From: Alkalihalobacillus sp. TS-13 | GTDB taxonomy: Bacteria; Bacillota; Bacilli; Bacillales; Fictibacillaceae | Direction: 5' to 3' | Assembly: GCF_019720915.1 (NCBI RefSeq) | Contig: NZ_JAHKSI010000003.1 | Location: forward strand, 248,001-312,000 | DNA length: 64,000 bases | Shown: in pieces, positions 28,283 to 36,497 of the stretch | Position numbering within the stretch: the stretch's first letter is position 1 | Layout: every line of letters starts with the position of its first letter | The notes under the pieces: generated by a model | What the model was told of the DNA's origin: nothing | Database searches by the model: none | The model's input: the letters and a program-made list of their open reading frames with translations, nothing else | Position numbers and translations under genes: made by a program

Positions 28283-28345
28283 ATGTACAGTGAGATGAGT
28301 TTTCGTTGCTTTCTTCAATCGGGACGGTACGATAATCCTGTCTAG
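28283..28345 (+). pseudogene. Short ORF, possible start of a truncated uxuA
   Basis: ATG 28283 stands behind an excellent AAAGGAGGG site and opens 20 codons that begin MYSEMSFR before TAG. The EMSFR beginning recalls the N-terminus of mannonate dehydratase UxuA, which would be the expected next gene. The frame ends where a dispersed repeat begins (28340). My reading is a gene cut off by repeat insertion or deletion. The similarity is very short, so this is tentative. Confidence 0.3.
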
Positions 28346-28539
28346 CTCAGCGACCATTCACTTGGATCACTTCAAACTTCCTGCGGCGGCAACACATTGA
28401 TTGACATCCTTATGAGTTAGCCCACGCAGAACCAAGTCTTCGCTTGGTTCGAGCCTCCTCGTTAGGCCTCCAGTGACCTGTGTGACTAAACGGGTCGCTT
28501 CCACTTTTCTTGTGCTCGCGGAAAGGAAGTGAACTTCGC
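28340..28539. repeat. Dispersed intergenic repeat A, copy 1
   Basis: About 200 bp that recurs in inverted orientation at 57605-57794. Shared blocks include GTCTAGCTCA, TCACTTGGATCACTTCAAAC, GACATCCTTATGAGT, GGTTCGAGCCTCCTC, CAGTGACCT and GCGGAAAG. A hairpin GAACCAAG-TCTTCG-CTTGGTTC lies at about 28430-28452. No open frame or terminal inverted repeats were seen. Confidence 0.85.
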
Positions 28540-28754
28540 ACAACCCTTAGATATACAAAAAGGCCGTTATCATGATCGTAGTTCCGGTCAGATAATCGGC
28601 CTTTATGCTTCTGCTGATTCAGTTTTTCTTTTTTCGTTTTCGTCTTACGGCTTCTCAAGTCCATCAATGCAAAATCGCTGCGGTTCCATTCTGGATTCCG
28701 TCTGCCTTCGCGCTCCATCTTCCTGCGCTTTTTCCAGGCATTGCTTTTACTCAT
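28410..28754 (-). CDS. Small basic protein, C-terminus reads into repeat A
   Basis: The 114-codon frame starts MSKSNAWKKRRKMEREGRR behind AAGGAGTGA. About the first 65 residues are Lys/Arg-rich and of a type I associate with short, uncharacterised Bacillus proteins (RRNPE...RSRKTKTKKEKLN). From about residue 70 the frame runs through repeat A. A strong minus-strand hairpin with T run (28556-28602) lies inside the frame where a gene end would be expected. The native stop has probably been lost by an indel or by repeat insertion; the true product may be 50-67 residues. Confidence 0.5.
   Translation of the reverse strand: MSKSNAWKKRRKMEREGRRNPEWNRSDFALMDLRSRKTKTKKEKLNQQKHKGRLSDRNYDHDNGLFVYLRVVRSSLPFREHKKSGSDPFSHTGHWRPNEEARTKRRLGSAWANS
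28556..28602 (-). terminator. Minus-strand hairpin with T run
   Basis: On the minus strand AGGCCGATTATC pairs with GATAACGGCCT, followed by TTTTT. It probably ends the transcript of the small basic protein gene even though the open frame continues past it. Confidence 0.6.
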
Positions 28755-29212
28755 TGAAAATCACTCCTTCATTCAGATCCCCTTTATTATATCAAACCCT
28801 TATAAAATGTTTCCATTACCTTCACTTAAGGTGAAACATACCTAAATGAAACTCCCGTATCGAACAGTATAGAATGAATTGGGATTGTTTTTTAAAAGGC
28901 TGTTTTCTAATAGTTTGTTGCTTTGAACACTTATAATTTGATATAGAGGTCAGTAACGCGGAAAGCGAGTATATTTCCACACCATTACATGGAATTATGA
29001 AAAACATCAGCCTTTACTAAAAGAGCAATTTAAAACAGATTACAAGAATTTTGGTTTTGATTCCCACCTTTTAGGATATTGTAATATATTGTGATCAGGC
29101 GAAAAATCGCTGATTGGAATGTCATCGAAAGCACAAGGTGTGATAATATAAATAAGATGACGTAAATAAAATTAATTGATATATAAATTAGTTATAAGGA
29201 GCGTTTTCATCA
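28755..29212. other. AT-rich spacer with one inverted repeat
   Basis: No coding frame is convincing. A two-part inverted repeat is present: ATGTTTC (28807) with GAAACAT (28833), and inside it CCTT/AAGG around TTCACTTAAGGTGAA. This may be a regulator site for the divergent small gene or hydrolase operon. The rest of the spacer shows nothing I can name. Confidence 0.4.
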
Positions 29213-29989
29213 ATGAAAATAGATATTGGGGGCGTAAGTGTCAATTACCGTGTGTCAGGTGAAGGGCGGAACATCCTTTTACTGCATGGTTGGGGAACGA
29301 GCCTGAAGAGTTTTGAGCCTGTCCATAATTTTTTAGAAAAGAATTTCAAAGTTTATTCCATTGATTTTCCCGGTTTTGGGGAGAGTCAGGAGCCGCCAGA
29401 GGCATGGGATGTAGAAGCATACACCGACATGCTTACACAATTCATAAACGATTTGAACATAGAAGATCCAATTCTTGTTGGACATTCTTTTGGTGGAAGA
29501 GTGTCCATTCGTTATGCTGCGCACAATAAAGTCCATAAAATCATTTTAGTAGATAGTGCCGGTGTAAAGCCGAAGCGTAAATTCAGCTATTATTACAAAG
29601 TCTATACGTATAAGTTCTTCAAAAATCTTCTGAACCTGCCAGTTCTTCGAAACTATAAAGATGAAATCTTGACTAAGGTGAAGGGGAAACTGGGATCAGC
29701 TGATTATAAAAATGCATCAGGCGTCATGCAGCAGACGATGGTAAAAGTCGTTAATGAAGACCTGCAGCGGTTCATGCCTGAAATCAAGGCACCGACGCTC
29801 TTAGTCTGGGGAGAAAACGATACTGCTACCCCGGTTGAAGATGCGAAGATCATGGAGAAGGCGATTCCTGATGCCGGTTTGGTCGTCCTTAAAGGTGTAG
29901 GACACTATTCATACTTGGAAAAACTAAACGAATTTCTTGTAATTATCGATAACTACCTTGAAAAGGATAAGGAGTGGAAAGATGCTTAG
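29213..29989 (+). CDS. Alpha/beta-fold hydrolase
   Basis: A 258-residue hydrolase with oxyanion-hole motif LLLHGWGTS, nucleophile elbow GHSFGG (Ser near residue 92), acid Asp in WGENDTATP and catalytic His in GVGHYSYLE. No signal peptide, so cytoplasmic. The substrate is unknown. The stop overlaps the start of a Mur-ligase-like gene by 8 nt, and a Ddl-like gene follows, so it is tied to that cluster. ATAAGGAGCG ribosome-binding site. Confidence 0.85.
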   Translation: MKIDIGGVSVNYRVSGEGRNILLLHGWGTSLKSFEPVHNFLEKNFKVYSIDFPGFGESQEPPEAWDVEAYTDMLTQFINDLNIEDPILVGHSFGGRVSIRYAAHNKVHKIILVDSAGVKPKRKFSYYYKVYTYKFFKNLLNLPVLRNYKDEILTKVKGKLGSADYKNASGVMQQTMVKVVNEDLQRFMPEIKAPTLLVWGENDTATPVEDAKIMEKAIPDAGLVVLKGVGHYSYLEKLNEFLVIIDNYLEKDKEWKDA

Positions 29990-31571
29990 TTTCTTGTTTT
30001 TATTCGGGGTTGTCTTCTGGGGCCTTTATACATGGTCCAGACTCCGCAAGGCAATCCATATGCTGCAGCAAAATGGATATCGTAATGAGCGATTCCAGAA
30101 ATGGATTAAAGAAAACCGGAAGAAAGTGTTCCGGAAGCGTGACTTCATTCCGTTGTTGACGGTTCTGATTGCATTTGTCGATTTTCTAGATAATGTAGCG
30201 ATCCTCTTATTTATCGGCCTTTATTTGATTCTATATTTAGTAAGAGAGACTGGAAAAGAAAAGAAGAAGCTTGTCGTGACAGCGCGAGTCAAGCGTTTGA
30301 TGGCAACTGTCGGCATATTAGTCGTTGTAGTGGCGGGACTCAGCTTCTATTTCGAATTGGTTAACCAAGCGGCTTTGGTACCATTATTGCTTACGTATGT
30401 AGTCTTGAACATCCTGAGCTATTACGTCGTGATGGCGGGTAATACGATCAACTTACCGATTGAAAAAAGTATAGCCCAGGGGTATGCAAACGATGCAAAG
30501 CGTATCATCAAGCAATCTAAAGATCTTGAAGTAATCGGTATCACAGGAAGCTATGGAAAAACGAGTGTAAAGCATATCCTGAATACGATTCTTTCATCGC
30601 ATTCCAACGTATTGATGACACCGGAAAGCTACAATACGCCGATGGGTGTCACCATCACAATCCGTACGATGCTCAGACCTTTCCATAAATATTTCATTGC
30701 GGAAATGGGAGCGAAACAGGAGTATGATATCAAGGATGTTTGTGACATTGCTCAACAAAAATACGGAATCATCACAGCAATCGGTGAACAGCACTTAGAA
30801 ACTTTCGGATCCCTTGATACAATCAAGAAGACGAAGTTCGAGCTTGTCGATAGCCTGCCTGATGATGGAATCGCATTTTTAAATAAGGATGACGAGAATT
30901 CCATGTGGAGGGCACCGAAAAGCAATGCCCGTGTCGTCTATTATGGGATTCATGCTGATGATTTAGATTATCGAGCAGAAAACATCACGTTTACTTCCAA
31001 AGGAACGTCCTTCACTGTGGTGAAAAAGGACGGCACGACCATCAATATCCAAACGAAGCTGCTTGGTCAGCATAACGTCTATAATATCCTATCCGCAGTC
31101 GCTGCTGCATCCGAGCTTGGTGTACCAGCGAAGAAGATTGAAGTTGCATCGAAAAAAATTGCACCGGTGCCACACCGAATGGAGATCAAGAAGCACTCAT
31201 CCAATATTACGATCATTGATGATGCCTTCAACTCGAACCCAGTCGGCTCGAAAATGGCGCTCGATGTATTGGGTCAGATGGATGGATATAAAGTGTTGAT
31301 TACACCAGGAATGATCGAGCTTGGTCCAGAAGAGTATAACTTGAACAAGAAACTCGGTCAGCATGCAGCAAAAGTGTGTGATTACGTGATCCTGGTCGGT
31401 AAGAAACAAACGATTCCGTTGCAAGACGGGTTGAAAGAAGAACAATACCCAGAAGAACAAACGTATATTGCACGTAATCTGGATGAAGCGATCATGAAAA
31501 TGAACGAAATCACAAAAGAGAAAACGGTAGTTCTGATTGAAAACGACCTTCCAGATACATTTAACGAATAG
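29982..31571 (+). CDS. Membrane-anchored Mur ligase (MurF-like)
   Basis: A protein of about 529 residues. The N-terminal ~165 residues hold three or four membrane helices, absent from cytosolic MurF. The Mur ligase part has the ATP loop GITGSYGKTS (Gly189, Lys193), EMGAKQEYDIKDVCDIAQQKYGIITAIGEQHLETFG, QHNVYNILSAVAAA and DDAFNSNPVGSKMALDVL. The central and C-terminal domains are MurF-type, so it probably joins a D-Ala-D-Ala-like dipeptide to an acceptor. ATG 29982 has AAGGAG upstream. A housekeeping murF is expected elsewhere, so this is likely a specialised paralogue. Confidence 0.85.
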   Translation: MLSFLFLFGVVFWGLYTWSRLRKAIHMLQQNGYRNERFQKWIKENRKKVFRKRDFIPLLTVLIAFVDFLDNVAILLFIGLYLILYLVRETGKEKKKLVVTARVKRLMATVGILVVVVAGLSFYFELVNQAALVPLLLTYVVLNILSYYVVMAGNTINLPIEKSIAQGYANDAKRIIKQSKDLEVIGITGSYGKTSVKHILNTILSSHSNVLMTPESYNTPMGVTITIRTMLRPFHKYFIAEMGAKQEYDIKDVCDIAQQKYGIITAIGEQHLETFGSLDTIKKTKFELVDSLPDDGIAFLNKDDENSMWRAPKSNARVVYYGIHADDLDYRAENITFTSKGTSFTVVKKDGTTINIQTKLLGQHNVYNILSAVAAASELGVPAKKIEVASKKIAPVPHRMEIKKHSSNITIIDDAFNSNPVGSKMALDVLGQMDGYKVLITPGMIELGPEEYNLNKKLGQHAAKVCDYVILVGKKQTIPLQDGLKEEQYPEEQTYIARNLDEAIMKMNEITKEKTVVLIENDLPDTFNE

Positions 31572-31583
31572 GGGTTGGATTGA

Positions 31584-32798
31584 ATGAAAATCAAAGTGGG
31601 CGTCTTTTTTGGCGGCGTATCAGTAGAACATGAGGTATCGGTGATCTCAGCGCTGCAAGCGATCAACGCGATGGATCGTGACCGTTATGAACCGATACCG
31701 ATCTATATCAGCAAAAATAAGAACTGGTATACTGGCGAAGCGCTTTTAGAAATTGAAAATTACAAAAATCTGAGTGAACTATTGAAGCAATGCGAGAGGA
31801 TCACGATCACGACGAATGAGCAAGGCCGTCCTGTCATCAACAAACACACAACAGGCATGTTCAGTAAAAAACTCATCTCAGAGATCGATGTTGCTTTCCC
31901 TGTCATCCACGGTACGTTTGGGGAAGACGGGATTTTACAAGGATTCTTCGAGCTTCATGGGATTCCTTATGTTGGATGTGATGTGTTCTCCTCTGCAGTC
32001 GGCATGGATAAAGTGATGATGAAGCAGATTTTACGTGATTCAGGTCTGCCGATTCTGGACTATGTATGGTTCTATTCATCCAAATGGATGAACGACCAGG
32101 AGGCACTTGTCGCTAAAATCGAAGGTGAACTGAGCTATCCAGTCATCGTAAAACCTGCAAACCTCGGTTCCAGTGTCGGAATAAGCAAAGCGACCAATCG
32201 TGAAGAGCTTGAAGAAGCTGTTGAACTTGCAATGGAATTCGCAACAAAGATCGTCGTCGAGAAAATGGTGACGAGCTTGCAAGAGGTCAACTGCTCCGTT
32301 TTAGGTGATTATGAAGAAGCCGAAAGCTCAGTCTGCGAAGAAGTATTAAGCAGTACAGATATCCTTACCTATCAAGATAAATATCAAAGTGGAGGCGGTT
32401 CTTCAAAAGGCGGTAGCGCTTCTAAAGGGATGGAAAGCACGAACCGGAAAATCCCTGCAGAGCTCTTAGAAGAAAAGACAGCCGAGGTGCAAACACTTGC
32501 GAAGGAGACCTTCCAGACACTAGGCTGCTCTGGTGTTTCTCGTATTGACTTTTTAATCGATAAGACGACTGAAAATGTGTATGTAAATGAAATCAACACG
32601 ATTCCAGGATCTCTATCATTCTATCTTTGGGAACCTACAGGGAAATCGTTCAAGGAATTGACGAGTGATATGATCCAGCTGGCGCTTAAGAGAGAACGCG
32701 AGCGTGAGTCCCTGACATTCTCTGTCGACTCGAACCTTTTTGCACTCCATAGCGGAGGAAAAGGCGGATCCAAAAGTAAGCTAGGATCGAATCAATAA
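31584..32798 (+). CDS. D-Ala-D-Ala ligase-like ATP-grasp enzyme
   Basis: A 404-residue ligase of the Ddl family: VGVFFGGVSVEHEVSVISALQA, VIHGTFGEDGILQGFFELHGIPYVG, VIVKPANLGSSVGISKA and YVNEINTIPGSLSFYLWE. The omega-loop pair is Lys266-Tyr267 (QDKY), the pattern of D-Ala-D-Ala rather than D-Ala-D-Lac ligases. The loop carries a Gly/Ser/Lys-rich insert (residues ~269-281), and the C-terminus ends in a similar GGKGGSKSK tail. It lies 12 nt after the Mur ligase and is likely to feed it. Confidence 0.88.
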   Translation: MKIKVGVFFGGVSVEHEVSVISALQAINAMDRDRYEPIPIYISKNKNWYTGEALLEIENYKNLSELLKQCERITITTNEQGRPVINKHTTGMFSKKLISEIDVAFPVIHGTFGEDGILQGFFELHGIPYVGCDVFSSAVGMDKVMMKQILRDSGLPILDYVWFYSSKWMNDQEALVAKIEGELSYPVIVKPANLGSSVGISKATNREELEEAVELAMEFATKIVVEKMVTSLQEVNCSVLGDYEEAESSVCEEVLSSTDILTYQDKYQSGGGSSKGGSASKGMESTNRKIPAELLEEKTAEVQTLAKETFQTLGCSGVSRIDFLIDKTTENVYVNEINTIPGSLSFYLWEPTGKSFKELTSDMIQLALKRERERESLTFSVDSNLFALHSGGKGGSKSKLGSNQ

Positions 32799-32809
32799 GC
32801 ACTTGTATG

Positions 32810-32838
32810 AAAACCCGGCACTATGCCGGGTTTTTTGC
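32810..32838 (+). terminator. Terminator after the Ddl-like gene
   Basis: Perfect AACCCGGCA/TGCCGGGTT stem followed by TTTTTT. It ends the hydrolase/Mur ligase/Ddl-like operon. Nothing else identifiable lies in 32839-33060. Confidence 0.92.
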
Positions 32839-33077
32839 TGCACTTATAAGTTTTAAAGCAGGAAGTTGGAAAGGTTTAACCGAAATAAGTAATATCGTGA
32901 TTTATGGCCTGATTTTTGCTTGGTTGGCAGGTTCAGGTTTTGGTTTTGTATGACTAGGGCAGAAGAATGATAGACCAACAAAAACTTACATCTGAAACGA
33001 ATACTTTACTAAACTTTAAAAAATTTACAGCATGATTTACATAAGCAAGTAGTCCGTAAGAATGGAGGCTTTTCTCA

Positions 33078-33803
33078 ATGAATCGAAACGACTATCCCGT
33101 ACCACATGTTCAGCCGCTGGAGGATTGGAAGCAGGTACCGATCAGAGAAAACAAGGAAGAGCTCATCTCTTTGAAGAATGTAGATTCTGAATTGCTGGTA
33201 GTTGTACCTCAATATCACGAAATGGGTCTTCCAGGTGCATTGAACGACTGTTATGTTCGGCGTGAGGTAGCGATCAAACTGGTGGATGCGGCTAGAAATC
33301 TGCCAAATGGTCATAAACTGATGATTTGGGATGGGTGGAGACCGTTCGCCGTGCAAAAGCAACTCTATGATTCCTATCTGATGAAGCTTTCGCAGGAACA
33401 TCCGGAATGGTCGGAGGAAAGACTTCGTGAAGGGACCCGTCAATTTGTATCCTATCCTTCAGAAAGTGAAGCGGCACCTGCACCGCATATTACTGGCGGC
33501 GCAGTGGATGTGACGGTCGTTGATGGAAATGGTGATCCACTTCCGATGGGGACAGAGTTCGATGATTTTAACGAACAAGCCTGGACACATTATTATGATG
33601 AAAAGAAAGCAGATGGTGAAAAACTGAGTGAGGAAGAGGAAACCTTTCTTAAAAATCGCAAGTTATTGAACCATGTGATGACCTCTTCAGGATTCACAAA
33701 CTATCCTGCTGAATGGTGGCATTTCGACTACGGCAACCAATGGTGGGCAAAACGAAGCGAAGAGCCAGCAGCCAAATACGGACTCGTACATCTCGAAGTT
33801 TGA
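33078..33803 (+). CDS. VanX-like D-Ala-D-Ala dipeptidase (M15D)
   Basis: A 241-residue zinc peptidase. It has DGWRP with Arg88, the zinc motif HITGGAVD (His137, Asp144) and the catalytic EWWH (Glu212, His215), matching VanX/DdpX. It hydrolyses D-Ala-D-Ala, in VanX for glycopeptide resistance and in DdpX for nutrient recovery. No signal peptide is seen. It is a separate transcription unit with its own GGAGGC site and terminator, downstream of the Ddl-like operon. Confidence 0.9.
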   Translation: MNRNDYPVPHVQPLEDWKQVPIRENKEELISLKNVDSELLVVVPQYHEMGLPGALNDCYVRREVAIKLVDAARNLPNGHKLMIWDGWRPFAVQKQLYDSYLMKLSQEHPEWSEERLREGTRQFVSYPSESEAAPAPHITGGAVDVTVVDGNGDPLPMGTEFDDFNEQAWTHYYDEKKADGEKLSEEEETFLKNRKLLNHVMTSSGFTNYPAEWWHFDYGNQWWAKRSEEPAAKYGLVHLEV

Positions 33804-33811
33804 TAAAGTGA

Positions 33812-33841
33812 CCTATCGCATGTGCTGCGATAGGTTTTTCT
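33812..33841 (+). terminator. Terminator after the VanX-like gene
   Basis: CCTATCGCA/TGCGATAGG stem followed by TTTTTC. Confidence 0.9.
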
Positions 33842-34078
33842 TATACTAGATCGGGTTCGAAAACGGGTCTAATTGGGACAGCACAAGAGGAAAAAGCAGC
33901 GAACCTGTTCGGATCCGGGCATTATTCGGACAGCACCTTCCGGATGTCATCATAAAAGTGGAGATTGACCGCTGAGTTTTACCAAGAGTTCGAGTCGTTT
34001 TCGTCTGGGATGAAAAAGCACAAATGATCAAACCTCAAGTTAAGAAGAAGCAGGAAATTCTTGAATACTGAAGAGTTG

Positions 34079-34108
34079 AAACTGTCTCTGAAAAGAGGCA
34101 GTTTTTTG
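34079..34108 (+). terminator. Second hairpin terminator before the PBP gene
   Basis: AACTGTCTCT-GAAA-AGAGGCAGTT followed by TTTTTT. There is no gene in 33842-34078 that it would serve, so that spacer (with two GGACAGCAC motifs at 33876 and 33928) may be gene debris. Confidence 0.75.
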
Positions 34109-34239
34109 TCTAGTACTAAAGTATTCTTTTTCGTTTTTTGACATGTGTTTGTAAAAAATAATACAAAAATGCAACATTTACCATGCATTAGCGTCTATAA
34201 TAGTACTAGAATATCGTGTTAAAAAAGGGGAGTGACGGG

Positions 34240-36306
34240 ATGGATAACGAAAATAAAAAGAAGAAGAAAAAATTCCTCCCAGCAAGGCTCAATCTGCTTT
34301 TTATGGTTGTGTTTATTTTATTTACAATATTGATCATAAGGTTAGGGTTCGTCCAAATTGTAAACGGGGAATACTTTAAGACGCAGTCCGAAATGACAAC
34401 GAATATAGAAGCCTCTGTGCAGACAGAGCGTGGGAAAATGTTTGACCGGCACGGAGAACTTGTGGTCACAAATATACCGTCATTCGCATTGACATATATA
34501 CGCATTCAGGGAACGTCAGCGGAAGAGCATTTGAAATATGCTGAGAAAATTGCTTCATTGGTTAAAATGCCCACTGGGAAAATCACTAAGCGAGACTGGC
34601 AGGATTATTGGGTTCTTAAGCAAGGAAAAACACCAGCAGGAGCATTCAAAGCATATGAAATGAAACTGACAGAAGAAGAATTGAATTCAAAAGAAATTGA
34701 GGATAGTGAGAAATATAAATTAGTCCTCGATCGGATTACGGAAGAGGACCTTAAACCTTTAAAAGAGGATGAAGAGCAAGAACAAATCCTCGCCGTCAAA
34801 CGGGAACTGGACAGGGCAACTAACCTTGATGTCACGTTTGTGAAAACGGGTTTGACTGAAAAGGAAATGGCCGTAATCGGGGAGCACCTTGGAGAACTTG
34901 AAGGACGCTTCGGAATTGCATCTACTGCAACACGTGCTTACCCTCGAGGTGAGGAATTTTTCTTTGGGAGTATCAAGTCGATCCCAGCCGACCGAGTCGA
35001 TCATTATCTGTTAAAAGGATACGCAAGGAACAATTTAGTGGGTACGAGTTACCTTGAAACGCAATATGAAGGTCTATTAAAAGGGAAAGATAAGACCTAT
35101 ACATTCACGACCACGAAAGACGGAAAGCCCATCGGAGCTCCTGAAATTACAACAGGGACACGCGGACATGACCTCGTTTTGTCGGTTGATATGAATCTAC
35201 AAAATAAAATCGGAAAAATTTTAGAAGAAAAGATTTCACTTGCGCGTGGCAGAGGCGATGGTCCAGTAAACAGTGCTTATGTAGTCATGATGGACCCGAA
35301 CACTGGAGAAGTCCTCGCTATGGTAGGTAGAGAATATGAGAACGGAAAGTTTACGGATGACTCCTATGCCACACTGCAAAAAGCTTTTGAAATGGGATCG
35401 ACCGTTAAAGGAGCCACTGTACTCGCGATGCACCAAATGGGAGGGGCACCTGTCATTAATGATAAGCCGGTTCATTTGCAAGGTAGAAAACCTTTCAGTT
35501 CATATGGAAATAATAATATTAGCGTTGTTAATGATAAACAGGCGTTAGAACAGTCCTCCAACGTATACATGGGTGTTGGCATCGGCAGATATGCAGGGTT
35601 CGGGATTTCCGATATTGGCGGATATTACAGGGCAAGTGTAAATAAACGTCCCAAGTATTATGAGACGTTTCAAAAATTACGAGACGTTTATAGTTCAGTG
35701 GGTATGGGAGTAAAGACCGGCATCGACCTACCTGAAGAAGCACTTGGTTATGAAGGTAATATAGAAACTACTGAAGCTGGTAATTTGTTCAACTATACAA
35801 TTGGGCAGTTTGATACGTACACACCAATACAAATGGCACAGTACGCATCAACTATTGCCAACGGAGGGCATCGAGTTCAGCCACATCTATTGAAAGAAGT
35901 TCGTTATTCAACAGGAACAGAAGAACTTGGACCACTCGTATCCAAGTTTAAAACGAAAGTCATTAACACTATCGACAACACTGAAGAAGAAATCAACCGA
36001 GTCAAAGAAGGATTTTACATGGTTACGCATGGCTCAAGAGGAACTGCACGAGAGTTGAAAAATACGATGATATCTGGTAAGACAGGGACTGCGCAGAGAA
36101 TAGTTGGACCTGGTGCTTACAACCTGACGTTTATCGGATATGCACCTTACGATAATCCAGAAGTCGCCTTTTCTGTTGTTGTCCCAAATCTCAACAGTGG
36201 TCACGTGAATGTTGAGATTGCAGGTGAGGTTGTAAAAGCCTACAATGAAGGTTACACACCTGAAGATACGGAAGCTGAAGATGCAGAAGAAACAAATGGA
36301 GAATAA
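34240..36306 (+). CDS. Class B penicillin-binding protein (transpeptidase)
   Basis: A protein of about 688 residues. It has a Lys-rich cytoplasmic start and one membrane helix (~13-35), then the PBP dimerisation domain (TERGKMFDRHGELVVTN) and the transpeptidase domain. Active-site motifs are STVK (Ser387, Lys390), SSN (439-441) and KTG (614-616). It belongs to the PbpA/PbpH-like PBP2 group used for side-wall elongation. The C-terminus is acidic. ATG 34240 follows AAAGGGGAGTGACGGG. No partner genes are in the same unit. Confidence 0.92.
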   Translation: MDNENKKKKKKFLPARLNLLFMVVFILFTILIIRLGFVQIVNGEYFKTQSEMTTNIEASVQTERGKMFDRHGELVVTNIPSFALTYIRIQGTSAEEHLKYAEKIASLVKMPTGKITKRDWQDYWVLKQGKTPAGAFKAYEMKLTEEELNSKEIEDSEKYKLVLDRITEEDLKPLKEDEEQEQILAVKRELDRATNLDVTFVKTGLTEKEMAVIGEHLGELEGRFGIASTATRAYPRGEEFFFGSIKSIPADRVDHYLLKGYARNNLVGTSYLETQYEGLLKGKDKTYTFTTTKDGKPIGAPEITTGTRGHDLVLSVDMNLQNKIGKILEEKISLARGRGDGPVNSAYVVMMDPNTGEVLAMVGREYENGKFTDDSYATLQKAFEMGSTVKGATVLAMHQMGGAPVINDKPVHLQGRKPFSSYGNNNISVVNDKQALEQSSNVYMGVGIGRYAGFGISDIGGYYRASVNKRPKYYETFQKLRDVYSSVGMGVKTGIDLPEEALGYEGNIETTEAGNLFNYTIGQFDTYTPIQMAQYASTIANGGHRVQPHLLKEVRYSTGTEELGPLVSKFKTKVINTIDNTEEEINRVKEGFYMVTHGSRGTARELKNTMISGKTGTAQRIVGPGAYNLTFIGYAPYDNPEVAFSVVVPNLNSGHVNVEIAGEVVKAYNEGYTPEDTEAEDAEETNGE

Positions 36307-36313
36307 ATGGTAT

Positions 36314-36347
36314 GATCGACATCCGGGAGGATGTCGATCTTTTTTTG
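36314..36347 (+). terminator. Terminator after the PBP gene
   Basis: Perfect GATCGACATCC/GGATGTCGATC stem, GGGA loop, then TTTTTTT. Confidence 0.95.
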
Positions 36348-36444
36348 TTTAAGAGAAGTTCATTAAGTGAAAATATAGAAAAAAGACTGGAATTTTTCTT
36401 GTTAAACACACTAACAATAGCATCGACAGGATTTGCGATTCGCC

Positions 36445-36460
36445 AATCAAACGTTTGTTT
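36445..36460. promoter_or_regulatory. Palindromic box 1 upstream of the N-hydroxylase
   Basis: AATCAAACGTTTGTTT, first of three related palindromes (consensus AATCAAACGTTTGATT). The form is typical of TetR-family operators, but the regulator is not in the window. Confidence 0.55.
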
Positions 36461-36497
36461 AAAGCTGGAAACCAATTCGACAAACATTACATTCCTC

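Noticed and set aside
31584-32798. D-Ala-D-Lac (VanA-type) ligase
   Set aside because: The omega loop has Lys-Tyr, the D-Ala-D-Ala pattern, and no vanH is present.
33842-34078. Tandem array between the VanX-like and PBP genes
   Set aside because: GGACAGCAC occurs twice, but the spacing (52 bp) does not fit a regular period and other units are absent.
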